Source: Candidatus Cloacimonadota bacterium
GTDB taxonomy: Bacteria; Cloacimonadota; Cloacimonadia; Cloacimonadales; Cloacimonadaceae
Direction of reading: 5' to 3'
Length of the DNA stretch: 64,000 nt
Assembly (NCBI GenBank): GCA_030154085.1
Contig: JASKKR010000008.1
Span: 1-64,000 of the forward strand
Shown here: positions 44,185-53,913 of the stretch, in pieces
Layout of the letters: each line of letters begins with the position of its first letter
How positions within the stretch are numbered: position 1 is the first letter of the stretch
The notes under the pieces: generated by a model
The model's database searches: none
What the model saw: the letters and a program-made list of their open reading frames with translations, nothing else
Told to the model about the DNA's origin: nothing
Position numbers and translations under genes: made by a program

Positions 44185-44931
44185 TCAAAAGCCATGGGTT
44201 TGCAGGATTGAATCAAGCTCTCCACTGATTATCAGATCTTCTAAAGCTGCCTTTATCTTGCTGTTGTATTTTCCATTTATAGGCATAGCTATGCCATATT
44301 TCTCATCGGTCTTAATTCTAAAGGCAACCTTGAGAGGATATTTTTCACCAAAGCCGTGAACTGCTGTGTCGTCATTGATGATCAGATCTATCTTCCCATC
44401 AATCAAGCTATTGAAAGCTTCTATATTGCTCGCAAAAGTGACAATATCCTCACGAGGGATAAGATCTTTAGCTAGTAGCTCTTCCTGAACCAAATCTTGG
44501 GCTGTGCTCCCTGAAAGGATGCCAACTTTGTATCTGCCAATATCAGCTATGTTCTCTATGTTCAGTTCACTGTCCTCACGGACAATTACAACTTGATCCA
44601 CATGGAAATAAGGTTGCGAAAAATCAATTATGCGAGATCGTTCCTCGGTGATGGTTATTGCTGAAATAGCGACGTCGATATCACCGCGAGTGAGGGCAGG
44701 GATCAGATCTTCAAATTTCATATTGATTATCTCATAGGGATATTCCATCTTCTCAGCAATTTTGTGTGTGATGTCTACGTCAATCCCGGCAAATGCTCCA
44801 TCAACTTCATAGCTAAAGGGTGGAAAATCCATATTCATGCCTATTTGCAGAACTGGCTTTTCTTTTTTACTACATGAAAAAAGAAGAATGGATATTGCGA
44901 AAATCGTTAGCAAGATATGTTTGGAAAACAT
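44185..44931 (-). CDS. Family 3 solute-binding lipoprotein, amino-acid ABC type
   Basis: 248 residues. The lipobox is ILLFSC (Cys 20). The domain follows the SBP-3 plan: IGMNMDFPPFSYEVDG, GIDVDI, then EERSRIIDFSQPYF and a hinge. It should bind a polar amino acid outside the inner membrane. No permease or ATPase gene is adjacent, so its partner is elsewhere. A sensor kinase with a similar domain lies at 55687-57396. Confidence 0.9.
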   Translation of the reverse strand: MFSKHILLTIFAISILLFSCSKKEKPVLQIGMNMDFPPFSYEVDGAFAGIDVDITHKIAEKMEYPYEIINMKFEDLIPALTRGDIDVAISAITITEERSRIIDFSQPYFHVDQVVIVREDSELNIENIADIGRYKVGILSGSTAQDLVQEELLAKDLIPREDIVTFASNIEAFNSLIDGKIDLIINDDTAVHGFGEKYPLKVAFRIKTDEKYGIAMPINGKYNSKIKAALEDLIISGELDSILQTHGF

Positions 44932-44993
44932 TGCTTCTCCTTGTCAGAAATTGATGGTTTCTGGGTTTTTACGAATGTGGTGGACAAAATGAT

Positions 44994-45440
44994 CTAAGTC
45001 TCTGCTTTTTTGACAATGAGCTTGTTCCCATCTATATTTATGATAGACACTTTACTGCCAGTCTCTATCGGCTGACTGTCTTCACTAATGGCAACCCATT
45101 CTTCTCCACCAACCTTCACATATCCTTTACCCTCTTGAGGGATAGCCACGCTGACGTGCCCAACCTTCCCTTTCAGAGCATAGACATTGGTCTCTGAGCC
45201 GTGATTCTGCAGCAATTTCTTCCCAAATTTCCTCATGAAAAGAAAGACAATAAAACTGAATATACCAAATAACAGGATTTGAAGCCACAGGCCCCCCTGT
45301 ATAAAGGGGATCATGCTCATTAAGCTGGTGACTATGGCACCTATCCCCAAGGATATGAAGAAAAAAGCTGGATCAAAGATCTCTATGATGATGAAGATGA
45401 TCCCAAGTATCATCCAAATGTGCCAAGCCAATAAGCTCAT
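44994..45440 (-). CDS. NfeD-family membrane protein
   Basis: 148 residues: three or four membrane helices (about 5-75) and a C-terminal OB-fold (about 90-148, LKGKVGHVSVAIPQEGKGYVKVGGEEW). This is the short NfeD form without a ClpP-like protease domain. NfeD proteins pair with stomatin/flotillin-like proteins at membrane microdomains; none is adjacent here. It sits 21 bases after the DUF4349 gene. Confidence 0.85.
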   Translation of the reverse strand: MSLLAWHIWMILGIIFIIIEIFDPAFFFISLGIGAIVTSLMSMIPFIQGGLWLQILLFGIFSFIVFLFMRKFGKKLLQNHGSETNVYALKGKVGHVSVAIPQEGKGYVKVGGEEWVAISEDSQPIETGSKVSIINIDGNKLIVKKAET

Positions 45441-45461
45441 TTTATACTCCTATGTTGCATG

Positions 45462-46346
45462 TTAATTTTCTGAGTCCTTCTTATCTTCGGGACTACCCTT
45501 GTCTTTATAAATTCTTTTTACTTTCCGCTTGCCCCTTGATTTCTTGCCATGTCGTGTATAATCACCGTAACCAGAATAGTAACCATAGTCCGCACCCGCT
45601 CCGCTCGAATCTCTGAGCCCTATCATTGATAAGAAATACATGAGCAATCTGGATCCCAAGGTTACCAATATGAATATTAAGGATAAGATGAGTAGCCATT
45701 TTAGAAAGATTTTAATGAAATCTAAAGCGTTGCTTTGCCAAGCAGCGTTTGTTTGGATCGGACTCAAAGTGATATACAAAAGGACACTCTCGCTCTCACG
45801 CAGTTTATCAAGGTTGTTTCTGGAAGTCTGGATAAGTCGATGGAGAGTTTCCTTCCTGGCATTTTGCTGTTCTGAAGGCATCCGGACCTTGTCCAAATCA
45901 TTAAGCTCTCTCTCGTATGAAGCAAGTCGAGCACTTTCTGAATCGAAATCAAGATTTACCAAAGCTGTATCAATCTGCTCGGTATAAGCTCTCACACTGC
46001 CTACCCTACGCAACTCCCCAATCACATCTTGTAGATCAGCTTGGTGCACTGTAAAGAGGTATGCTCCCAGGTTGCCCTCACTCTGCCGGCGTATTCGCTG
46101 CTTGGCATAAGTGTCCATGATGTTATTGATCGCATCTTGAGCTTCATCCGCATTATCGGAACTAAAACTCACCTGGGCTTTGTTAATAAACTTAAGATCC
46201 CGATATTCATGTGCGCTGGTCCTAAAAAAATCCCCTGAATCCCGGTCAATGCTGCGACCTTGATAGTCCAGTATCGCCGCTCCCAGAGCTAAAAATACTA
46301 CAAACAATGAGATTCCCTGAAGCCTTCGTCTAGATGATGTATTCAC
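45462..46346 (-). CDS. DUF4349-family membrane protein
   Basis: 294 residues: an N-terminal signal or anchor helix (about 8-28), then a soluble domain with a long coiled region (ERELNDLDKVRMPSEQQN...TSRNNLDKLRE, about 140-185). One membrane helix follows near 225-250, then a Gly/Tyr- and Lys-rich cytoplasmic tail. The pattern ...VRAYTEQIDTALVNLDFD... matches DUF4349 proteins. Function unknown. It lies one base from recN on the same strand. Confidence 0.75.
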   Translation of the reverse strand: MNTSSRRRLQGISLFVVFLALGAAILDYQGRSIDRDSGDFFRTSAHEYRDLKFINKAQVSFSSDNADEAQDAINNIMDTYAKQRIRRQSEGNLGAYLFTVHQADLQDVIGELRRVGSVRAYTEQIDTALVNLDFDSESARLASYERELNDLDKVRMPSEQQNARKETLHRLIQTSRNNLDKLRESESVLLYITLSPIQTNAAWQSNALDFIKIFLKWLLILSLIFILVTLGSRLLMYFLSMIGLRDSSGAGADYGYYSGYGDYTRHGKKSRGKRKVKRIYKDKGSPEDKKDSEN

Positions 46347-46347
46347 T

Positions 46348-48045
46348 TTATCCCCTTATTCTGTTAGTTATCAATTCTTCTGCATGCTTTAGAGATGCTT
46401 CAGTTATCTTTCCGGAAAGCATCCTAGCAAGCTCTTGAGTTCGTTCTTCATTATTCAGGATCCGTAACGAAACGATTGCCTTTTTATCACTAGTTTTCTC
46501 TACCGCTATGTGAGTGTCTGAAACGGCTGCTATTTGCGGCAGATGACTAATGCATAATACCGGATGTTTCTGGGATATCTTCTTTATGCACTTTGCCACA
46601 CTCTGGGCAGTCCTCCCACCAATACCAGCATCGATCTCATCCAAAATTAAGAGCCTTGGAGATTCCTTGGCAGCAAGTACTTCCTTGACTCCCAAAAGAA
46701 TGCGGCTCATCTCTCCACCACTAGCTACGGATGAAAGACTATTCAAACTCATTCCAATATTACCAGAAAACAGAAAATTCACACTATCCTGTCCTGTTTC
46801 TGAATATGCAGAAAGCAGGTCTGTCTGTAAGTTTTGGTTTTTATGAATTTTGTCAATCTCTATTTGAAACCTGGCATCCTTCATAGCGATTTGTCGGATG
46901 CTCGCCTGCAAGCTAGCCGACAATTCTCTCGCAGCATTGTTCCGCTTTTCAGTAAGACTTTCTGCGGTCTTTTGCAGATCATGCATCCTCTGCTTAAGTT
47001 GTTCGCGTATATTCGCTATCTCTAATTCAAAATCCTCTGCTTTTTGCAGCTCCTGTTCACGTTCAGTAACAATTTGTTGCAATTCATCCACAGTCTTAAC
47101 TTTATGCTTATGCAAAAGCGCATTGATCTCGTCCAGTCGTCTTTCCAGCTGTGTTAGCCGATCGGGATCATAATTCAGCGATTCTATGAGACCATCCAAA
47201 TGCTCCGAGACAGATCGCAGAGACTCCATGGCTTCAACTAAAGATTCTGCTGCATTACTTATATGATCATTTAATTCACAATATTCCTGCAGCTTTGCTT
47301 TGTAATGAGCCAGTCGGTCAAAAACGCTGTTTTCGCCTTCGAATAGATCTTGAATAATGCTGTGCCCCAAGTCTAAGATAGCCATGCTATGAGAGATAAG
47401 CTCATATTCTTTTTGCAGATCTTGGTATTCCCCTGGTTTCAAATCTGCCTTCTGCAATTCCTCATATTGATAGCGATATAGCTCCAGGCGCTGCTTGTAC
47501 TCTTCTTGCTTGCGTTCCTTATCTTCCAAAAGCTGCCTGAGGCGTTTAATCTCTTTATACTTATGACCAAAATTCTCACGTAGTTCCCGAGTATCTGCAA
47601 ACCGGTCCAAGATATCCAATTGATAGGATGGAGAAAGTATCTTTTGCTGATCTCGCTGATTATGAAAGTCAACTAAAAGATCCCGCAGAGATTTGATTAC
47701 GGTGGCTGTAACTCTGCGTCCACCTATGAAGTAGCTTGATTTCCCCGAGATGGATATCTCTCTCGCTAAGATCAACTCAGAGTCGTTATCAGCATTGATT
47801 TCAGAGAGAATCTCTTGCAATTCTGGATTCTTACTTATCTCAAATACAGCCTCAAGATATATAGGTCGTTTTTTGTCAAATGCCTCTAGGTTTGCAGCAC
47901 TATCTCCAAAAATCAAACCAATAGATCCAGCAATAATCGACTTTCCGGCTCCGGTCTCCCCGGTTATGACCGTCATGCCATCGCCCAGTCTTAACCTAAG
48001 TTCCGGAACTAATAAGTAATTGTTGATGTAAAGTTCGCGTAGCAT
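46348..48045 (-). CDS. recN: DNA repair ATPase RecN
   Basis: 565 residues of the SMC-like RecN plan: N-terminal half-ATPase with Walker A VITGETGAGKSII, two long coiled coils (about 160-390), then the C-terminal half with signature SVASGGEMSRILLGVKEVLA, Walker B RLLILDEIDAGIGGRTA and LCISHLPQIAA. It acts in double-strand break repair. It abuts nadK without a gap, a pairing seen in many bacteria. Confidence 0.97.
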   Translation of the reverse strand: MLRELYINNYLLVPELRLRLGDGMTVITGETGAGKSIIAGSIGLIFGDSAANLEAFDKKRPIYLEAVFEISKNPELQEILSEINADNDSELILAREISISGKSSYFIGGRRVTATVIKSLRDLLVDFHNQRDQQKILSPSYQLDILDRFADTRELRENFGHKYKEIKRLRQLLEDKERKQEEYKQRLELYRYQYEELQKADLKPGEYQDLQKEYELISHSMAILDLGHSIIQDLFEGENSVFDRLAHYKAKLQEYCELNDHISNAAESLVEAMESLRSVSEHLDGLIESLNYDPDRLTQLERRLDEINALLHKHKVKTVDELQQIVTEREQELQKAEDFELEIANIREQLKQRMHDLQKTAESLTEKRNNAARELSASLQASIRQIAMKDARFQIEIDKIHKNQNLQTDLLSAYSETGQDSVNFLFSGNIGMSLNSLSSVASGGEMSRILLGVKEVLAAKESPRLLILDEIDAGIGGRTAQSVAKCIKKISQKHPVLCISHLPQIAAVSDTHIAVEKTSDKKAIVSLRILNNEERTQELARMLSGKITEASLKHAEELITNRIRG

Positions 48046-48930
48046 TTATTTACCCAGATGCATTTTGTTGCGCAGAATCCGATAGAAGGTTCGTTTTGAT
48101 AGCTTAATAAATTTCACTTGCTCATCAGACGCTGTGATGTTTACCTCGTCTTGGTCGAAGATTGGTGAGACATTTTGCCCATCAATCTGCAGCCATGCAC
48201 TTTGCGAGAGACCGTGAATCCTCAAGCTCAGCTTTTCCTCTGCCGGAAAGACCATGGGACGAATGGAGAGAATATGTGGATTTAACGGGCTGAGGACAAT
48301 AGCCTTCATCTGAGGTGCCAAGATCGGACCGCCTGCAGAGAGTGAATAAGCAGTAGACCCGGTCGGTGTACTGACGATCATCCCATCACTGCGGGCATCA
48401 AATACATATCTCCCACCCGCAAAGACTTTTGCTGAGATTAAGCTCGGATTTTCCCCTTTGTAAACTACCGCATCATTAAGTGCATTATTTTGCAAGATCG
48501 GCTTTCCATCCCGCTTCAATGTGCATTTGATCAACATGCGTTGCAGAATTTTATACTTTCCAGCCACGAGATCACGGATAGAGAGACTTATCTCCGGCAA
48601 AGTACTTTCAGATAGAAATCCCAAATAACCAACATTTATGCCTAAAATCGGCGCATTGGTCATTATGGCCATCTCTTTTGCTCTTAGGATTGTGCCATCG
48701 CCTCCAAAAACCAAGATACAGTCAATTGGTATCGAAACTTTCTTGGTTATCAGATCCAGGATTTCCACCTGCCCACTCAGAATTTCTTGTTGGCTGATAT
48801 CACCAAAGTATCTCAAATCGCTATTCTTGCCACTGAGGGCAGAATCTTCTTCACGGATCTTATCCAACAGCTTGAAGATGCTATTGATGTCAGAAAATCC
48901 TGGATTAATGTATACTGCAAAGTTTCTCAT
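48046..48930 (-). CDS. nadK: NAD kinase
   Basis: 294 residues. The ATP-NAD kinase motifs are present: LVFGGDGTILRAKE (GGDGT), NDAVVYKG and SDGMIVSTPTGSTAYSLSAGGP. It makes NADP from NAD. It overlaps rsgA by four bases and abuts recN. Confidence 0.96.
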   Translation of the reverse strand: MRNFAVYINPGFSDINSIFKLLDKIREEDSALSGKNSDLRYFGDISQQEILSGQVEILDLITKKVSIPIDCILVFGGDGTILRAKEMAIMTNAPILGINVGYLGFLSESTLPEISLSIRDLVAGKYKILQRMLIKCTLKRDGKPILQNNALNDAVVYKGENPSLISAKVFAGGRYVFDARSDGMIVSTPTGSTAYSLSAGGPILAPQMKAIVLSPLNPHILSIRPMVFPAEEKLSLRIHGLSQSAWLQIDGQNVSPIFDQDEVNITASDEQVKFIKLSKRTFYRILRNKMHLGK

Positions 48931-49991
48931 ATATTACTCATGATCCAGAGATAGGATTCATAACGCATTGGATCTATACGTCCGTCCTCCACAGCTTCCA
49001 AGACGGCACAGCCTTCTTCTTCCAGGTGTTTGCAATCCCGAAAACGACAGTGGGGATAAAAACGATCAAACCCCGGAAAAAGCTTCGGTATGAGAGGAGC
49101 GTCATCCTGATGGAGCGTAAGCGTCTTGATCCCGGGAGTATCCACCAAGTTGCCACCGAAACTAAAGGGCAGCATTATTGCCTGAGTGGTTGTATGTTTA
49201 CCCTTCTCGTTATGGTCACTCACTTCTGCCGTGATGAGTTTCAGTCCAGGCTCAATTGCATTGATCAAGGAGCTTTTACCAGCTCCTGAATGACCAGAGA
49301 AGACTGTATCCATCCCCTTGAGCTCTTCTTTAATCTCTGTGATCCCTTCACCGGTAATCACCGAGCTATAGATCACCTTTACACCTGACTCTCGATAATA
49401 CTGCACTGCCTCATCCAAGTCCTCAAAATCTTCACAAAGATCTATCTTATTCACCACAAGGATCGGGCGGATATTGTGCTTTGCGGCAAGGATCAGGTAT
49501 CTATCCACCAGTCCCGGTTTGAAAACTGGTTTCCGCCAAGAGCTTGTGATAATTAGTTGGTCGATGTTTGCAGCCAGAGCGATCTCTTTTTGAAATCTAC
49601 CACCGCTATATCTGATCAAGCTGTTTTTGCGCGGCAAAATGTTTTCCACCCTATAATGGGGCGGAGTTGATGTATCTAGCTCGACATAGTCTCCGACCGC
49701 CAATATCCCGCTACTGATATTTTGGAACTGCTTAAGTCTTCCACTAATTGTAGCAGAAACCGTGCCAGACTCAAGTTGTATCTTGCATTGATAGTTGCTC
49801 ATCACCTCGATCACCCTGCCTTTTTCCAGACGGATGCCGCGTTTGAGGATATACCCACGTTTACTGGCAGTGCGAGCTGTCTTAAATTCAGTTCCCATGG
49901 GGATGTCTTCCAGAACATCCAGATCTGGTAAACTGATGTTTTTCAGCTTGCTAGTATATCGTTTTGACAGTTTCTTATCTTTTTGCTTCAC
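48927..49991 (-). CDS. rsgA: Small ribosomal subunit biogenesis GTPase RsgA
   Basis: 354 residues: a basic N-terminus, OB-fold (about 55-120), then a circularly permuted GTPase with motifs in order G4 (VVNKIDLCED), G1 (FSGHSGAGKSSLIN) and G3 (LVDTPGIKTL). The C-terminal zinc motif is HCRFRDCKHLEEEGC. It helps mature the 30S subunit. Its ATG overlaps the M16C peptidase stop by four bases. Confidence 0.96.
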   Translation of the reverse strand: MKQKDKKLSKRYTSKLKNISLPDLDVLEDIPMGTEFKTARTASKRGYILKRGIRLEKGRVIEVMSNYQCKIQLESGTVSATISGRLKQFQNISSGILAVGDYVELDTSTPPHYRVENILPRKNSLIRYSGGRFQKEIALAANIDQLIITSSWRKPVFKPGLVDRYLILAAKHNIRPILVVNKIDLCEDFEDLDEAVQYYRESGVKVIYSSVITGEGITEIKEELKGMDTVFSGHSGAGKSSLINAIEPGLKLITAEVSDHNEKGKHTTTQAIMLPFSFGGNLVDTPGIKTLTLHQDDAPLIPKLFPGFDRFYPHCRFRDCKHLEEEGCAVLEAVEDGRIDPMRYESYLWIMSNI

Positions 49992-52912
49992 TTCTTAAAT
50001 ACTGGTGTGATCACGTCAAAGAGATCTTTCTCCATCTTAATTTTGGCTTCGTTGCCAAAGACAGCATAGTGATTCTTGTCCATTATAGCTTGGATCATAT
50101 CTGCATAGACTCGCAGATCTTCCAGCTTTGTCCCCAGCACTTCATCTCTGATCTGCTGACGGTCTTCCTGAGTAAATCCGGTTATGTAGTCCAGATCAGC
50201 CTGCATTCCCTGAGCTTCTGGAGTCTTAGGATAATCTAATTGTGAGATATCTCCCAAAATATACTTATCCATCTCCCGCTTGGAACATTCGAAATTACGG
50301 ATAAACTCCGGTACTCTGTTATAGACCTCCAAGCTCTCTCTCAGATTGGGATCTCGGTAGGAATAGAAATATTGGTATCCATCCAAAGTGAAGCCAGCAC
50401 CACCGCCATAGGCTCCGCCTTTTACCCGCAATTCCTTATAAAGGAATTCGTTAGAAAGGATATTAGACAGCACCCGCAATCTCCCCGAATATGGATAGCC
50501 TTTCCGGAAGTAGTTTCCACCTTTAACTACATATTGGATCTTCACCGGTGCGGCAATCCCTTCGTTTTGATGGGTGGTTTCAAAAACCCGCTCGACAGGA
50601 GGGAAGCTCTCATCAGAAAGTTGGGCATACAGCTGTTTGAGTTGATCGCTTACGCTCGGGATCAATTCTTCATTTGCTGTCAGACTCATGATCATGCCGG
50701 GAAGATTAAAATAGTGATTTTGCACCCATTTGAGCTCACCGATGATCTTATCAATATCACTATCGAGGTTTTCTTCCAACTCTGTAAGGAAGCGAAGATA
50801 GTCCAACCCCCCGATCTTATCTTTGAGGGCATGTGCCTGAGAGAAGGGACGGAACATTCGGTTGATCGCGATGTTGACTCCGCGTGCGATGATCTGCTCT
50901 TCGAGGCTGGCTTTTATTTCTCTAATCAGACTTTTGATCCGAGCGCTATCTTCGAAGATAGGACGTGTGGCAAATTCTGCCATGAGATCCATAAGTTGTG
51001 GTGTTTTCCCAGTGATAGCCTTTCCCTTGAGAATCAGTTTGGGCATAATCTCGTCCGGATTCTGATAGCTATTTAGAATATCCATATAGAGAGCAATTCC
51101 GCCGGTATGATTGCCAATCTCATTGACTAATTCTGCATAGCTATAGTTTTCCGTATCGATTTGTCCCAAAAGCTGAGTATAGAGGCTCACCCACGGCAAG
51201 TCTTCAGTATCTGCATGAGCCATATCAAAATAAAGCTTAAGATACACGATCCCATTGGTTTGGATGGGATGGCTCAGTAAGGTATGGCTCTTATAGTGTT
51301 CTATTTGTGTTAGGACAGATGCTGCTTTGGGATTTACATCACTCAGACTCAAGAGGGGAATCTTCATCAGGTCTTCTTCCGAATCCGGCTCTTCCTGCCA
51401 AGCCTTGAGCTCATAATTGTACTTGATCAAGTCTTGGATCTCTTTCTGGCTCAGCTTGTTCTGATATTCATCAAGCTCTTTGCGTACTGCTGCTTCCTGC
51501 TTGACTATTAGTCCAGGACACGGCTCAAAGTGGATCTCTGTGTGATGCTGATTTTCCACACATACATCCTTAAGAAGATTCTCGAAATATGGCTCTTGGA
51601 TACCCTTACGTAGATGCGCAAGCGTTTTTTCAAAACACAATTGCTCCAGGGGATCCCCACTGTGATTCCAGAGACCCATACACTGCATATGATAGAAAAG
51701 TCCCTTGGGGAAGCCTTGCATCTGAGCTTCGCGCAGGAAGAATTCTTTGGAATTGATAATAGCTTCGATCAGCTTCTTGTCAAATCCTTCTTCCGCAATG
51801 CGCTTCATTTCATCTCGGATGATCTTTGCCAAGGTATCAAGATCTTCTTTTTTCACCTGTTTGCAAATTATGCTCAGGCTTGGCTGCAGAATGTCCGTTT
51901 GCATCATGATCTGAGAATCTTTGCACAGACCGGATTTGCGGATGACAGCCTTGAGTGGAGAAGCAGGCGTAGACATCAAGAGTTCGCCCATGAGGGAAAT
52001 ACTCTCGGCAAGATAGGGTTCGGTGATCTTCCCGAAGCTATAGCACAGAGCGAGATAATATTGTCCCTCAGGATCTTTATCATCGGAAATAGGATATTCC
52101 AAATTGATCTTTTGAGCTTTCTTAAATGGCTCTTGATATGGAAATTCAAAATGAATACCGGCATCTTCAAAATTACTAAGATATTCTTCGTCGATTATCT
52201 TAAGTGTGCTGTCAATATCCATATCTCCATAGAGCCATATCCTGCTGTTAGATGGATGATAATACTTTTTATGAAAGTCTTTGAATTTCTCGTGTGTGAG
52301 CCTTGGAATGACATCAGGATCTCCCCCACTCTCAAAACTATAGGGTGTGTCTGGGAATTGAACATGTTGACACATCCGGCTCATAATCTCATCGATTGAA
52401 GAAAAAGCTCCTTTCATCTCGTTGTAGACTACTCCCCTATATTCTATCTTCCCATCTTCCTGGAAAAGCTCATAATGCCAGCCTTCCTGATCCATGATCT
52501 TGGGCTCTTCATAGATCCGGGGGTATAGAACGGCATCCAGATACACCCGCATCAGGTTGATAAAATCCTGATCATTGGTCGAAGCTATTGGATAGGTAGT
52601 CCAATCTGAGCTAGTCATAGCATTGATAAATGTGTTCAGACTACCTTTGATCAATTCCATAAAAGTACCTTTGGCAGGATAATTCTTACTACCATTGAGC
52701 ACCGAATGTTCCATAATGTGCGGGCATCCCGTATCATCCTCAGGAATTGTCTTGAATGTAATGTTGAAGACCTTGTTTGTGTCATCACAAGCCATATGGA
52801 TCAACTCTGCTCCGCTCTTGATGTGGCGATAGCGATTGTAAACAGCTCCTAATTCCTTGATCTCATGGCTCTGAATCAGTTCAAAACCATGCTTTGCCTG
52901 GGTTTTCTTCAT
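49988..52912 (-). CDS. M16C insulinase-family zinc peptidase (PreP-like)
   Basis: About 974 residues; start at the second of two adjacent ATGs (52912), better spaced from AAGGA. This four-domain form is typical of M16C (presequence protease, falcilysin-like). The inverted zinc motif is HIMEH (from GCPHIMEHSVLNGS, about residues 65-69), followed by the distal Glu in NEMKGAFSS. A Tyr/Gly-rich active-site segment GGAYGGGAGF lies near 850. It degrades short unstructured peptides. There is no signal peptide, so it acts in the cytoplasm, probably recycling imported or leader peptides. Confidence 0.92.
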   Translation of the reverse strand: MKKTQAKHGFELIQSHEIKELGAVYNRYRHIKSGAELIHMACDDTNKVFNITFKTIPEDDTGCPHIMEHSVLNGSKNYPAKGTFMELIKGSLNTFINAMTSSDWTTYPIASTNDQDFINLMRVYLDAVLYPRIYEEPKIMDQEGWHYELFQEDGKIEYRGVVYNEMKGAFSSIDEIMSRMCQHVQFPDTPYSFESGGDPDVIPRLTHEKFKDFHKKYYHPSNSRIWLYGDMDIDSTLKIIDEEYLSNFEDAGIHFEFPYQEPFKKAQKINLEYPISDDKDPEGQYYLALCYSFGKITEPYLAESISLMGELLMSTPASPLKAVIRKSGLCKDSQIMMQTDILQPSLSIICKQVKKEDLDTLAKIIRDEMKRIAEEGFDKKLIEAIINSKEFFLREAQMQGFPKGLFYHMQCMGLWNHSGDPLEQLCFEKTLAHLRKGIQEPYFENLLKDVCVENQHHTEIHFEPCPGLIVKQEAAVRKELDEYQNKLSQKEIQDLIKYNYELKAWQEEPDSEEDLMKIPLLSLSDVNPKAASVLTQIEHYKSHTLLSHPIQTNGIVYLKLYFDMAHADTEDLPWVSLYTQLLGQIDTENYSYAELVNEIGNHTGGIALYMDILNSYQNPDEIMPKLILKGKAITGKTPQLMDLMAEFATRPIFEDSARIKSLIREIKASLEEQIIARGVNIAINRMFRPFSQAHALKDKIGGLDYLRFLTELEENLDSDIDKIIGELKWVQNHYFNLPGMIMSLTANEELIPSVSDQLKQLYAQLSDESFPPVERVFETTHQNEGIAAPVKIQYVVKGGNYFRKGYPYSGRLRVLSNILSNEFLYKELRVKGGAYGGGAGFTLDGYQYFYSYRDPNLRESLEVYNRVPEFIRNFECSKREMDKYILGDISQLDYPKTPEAQGMQADLDYITGFTQEDRQQIRDEVLGTKLEDLRVYADMIQAIMDKNHYAVFGNEAKIKMEKDLFDVITPVFKK

Positions 52913-52938
52913 CATTTTATCCTTGATATATTTTGTCC

Positions 52939-53814
52939 TCAGATAAGGTTATATTTCTTCAAACCTGCTGCTAATCTCTCACGGTTTACCTCTTGCAGTC
53001 TGCAGATAGGTAAGCGAAATTCCGGACTGATCTTGCCCATCATCGCCAGTGCTTCCTTAACCGGGATTGGATTAGTCTCGATAAACATTAGTTCATTAAG
53101 CAGCGCCAGATGTGCATGCTGTTCTGCCGCACGGGCAAAGTCACCATCCAGACAGCTCTGTATATGCTCGCTCATTAGCCTGGGAACCACATTAGCCGTA
53201 ACAGATATACACCCCTTAGCGCCGATCGCCATCAATGGCAGATTTAGGGCATCCTCTCCACTAAGAAGGGTAAAACTCTTCGGTGCATCGCGGATGATGC
53301 GTGTAGCCTGGGTAAGGTTCCCGCTGGCTTCTTTGATGCCAATGATATTCGGAAAGTCTTTTGCCAATCTTACGACTGTCTCTGGGTTTATATTAACCCC
53401 GGTACGTCCTGGTACATTGTAGATTACGATAGGAATTTCGACTTTCTTGGCAATTTCTCCAAAGTATTCATACATACCAGCTTGCGTAGGTTTGACATAA
53501 TATGGCGTGATCACCAATGCAGAATCTGCTCCCAATTCCTTTGCTTTGATCGCATTGGCAAGACTTTGAGACAGATTGTTTGTCCCCGCCCCAATCATCA
53601 CCGGTATTTTGCCTCCGATCTTTTGCATGGCAAATCTCAGCACGGCATCTTTCTCATCCTGAGCAAGTGCGGCTGTCTCAGCTGTTGTACCCAGGAGCAA
53701 GATGCCATGAGTACCTTCGTCCAAGTGAAATTGGATCAAGACTTCCAGTGCGTTCCAATCTATAGCACCATTTTTCAAAGGTGTGACCAACGCGACGTAT
53801 GATCCTTGCAACAT
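52939..53814 (-). CDS. dapA: 4-Hydroxy-tetrahydrodipicolinate synthase
   Basis: 291 residues from ATG 53814, which follows GGAGG; a longer frame to 53850 is unsupported. It is a class I aldolase TIM barrel: GTTAETAAL (Thr pair), the Tyr in VIYNVPGRTGVN, and the Schiff-base Lys in IGIKEASGN (about residue 160). It joins pyruvate and aspartate semialdehyde in the lysine/diaminopimelate pathway. The rest of the pathway is not adjacent. Confidence 0.94.
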   Translation of the reverse strand: MLQGSYVALVTPLKNGAIDWNALEVLIQFHLDEGTHGILLLGTTAETAALAQDEKDAVLRFAMQKIGGKIPVMIGAGTNNLSQSLANAIKAKELGADSALVITPYYVKPTQAGMYEYFGEIAKKVEIPIVIYNVPGRTGVNINPETVVRLAKDFPNIIGIKEASGNLTQATRIIRDAPKSFTLLSGEDALNLPLMAIGAKGCISVTANVVPRLMSEHIQSCLDGDFARAAEQHAHLALLNELMFIETNPIPVKEALAMMGKISPEFRLPICRLQEVNRERLAAGLKKYNLI

Positions 53815-53913
53815 TTGATCCTCCATGATCATGCGATGTTTAATAATCATTTCTATCAGGGTAAAACCCCTGATTTCTATACCTATGACAATTATCCATT
53901 ACGTAAAATTCCG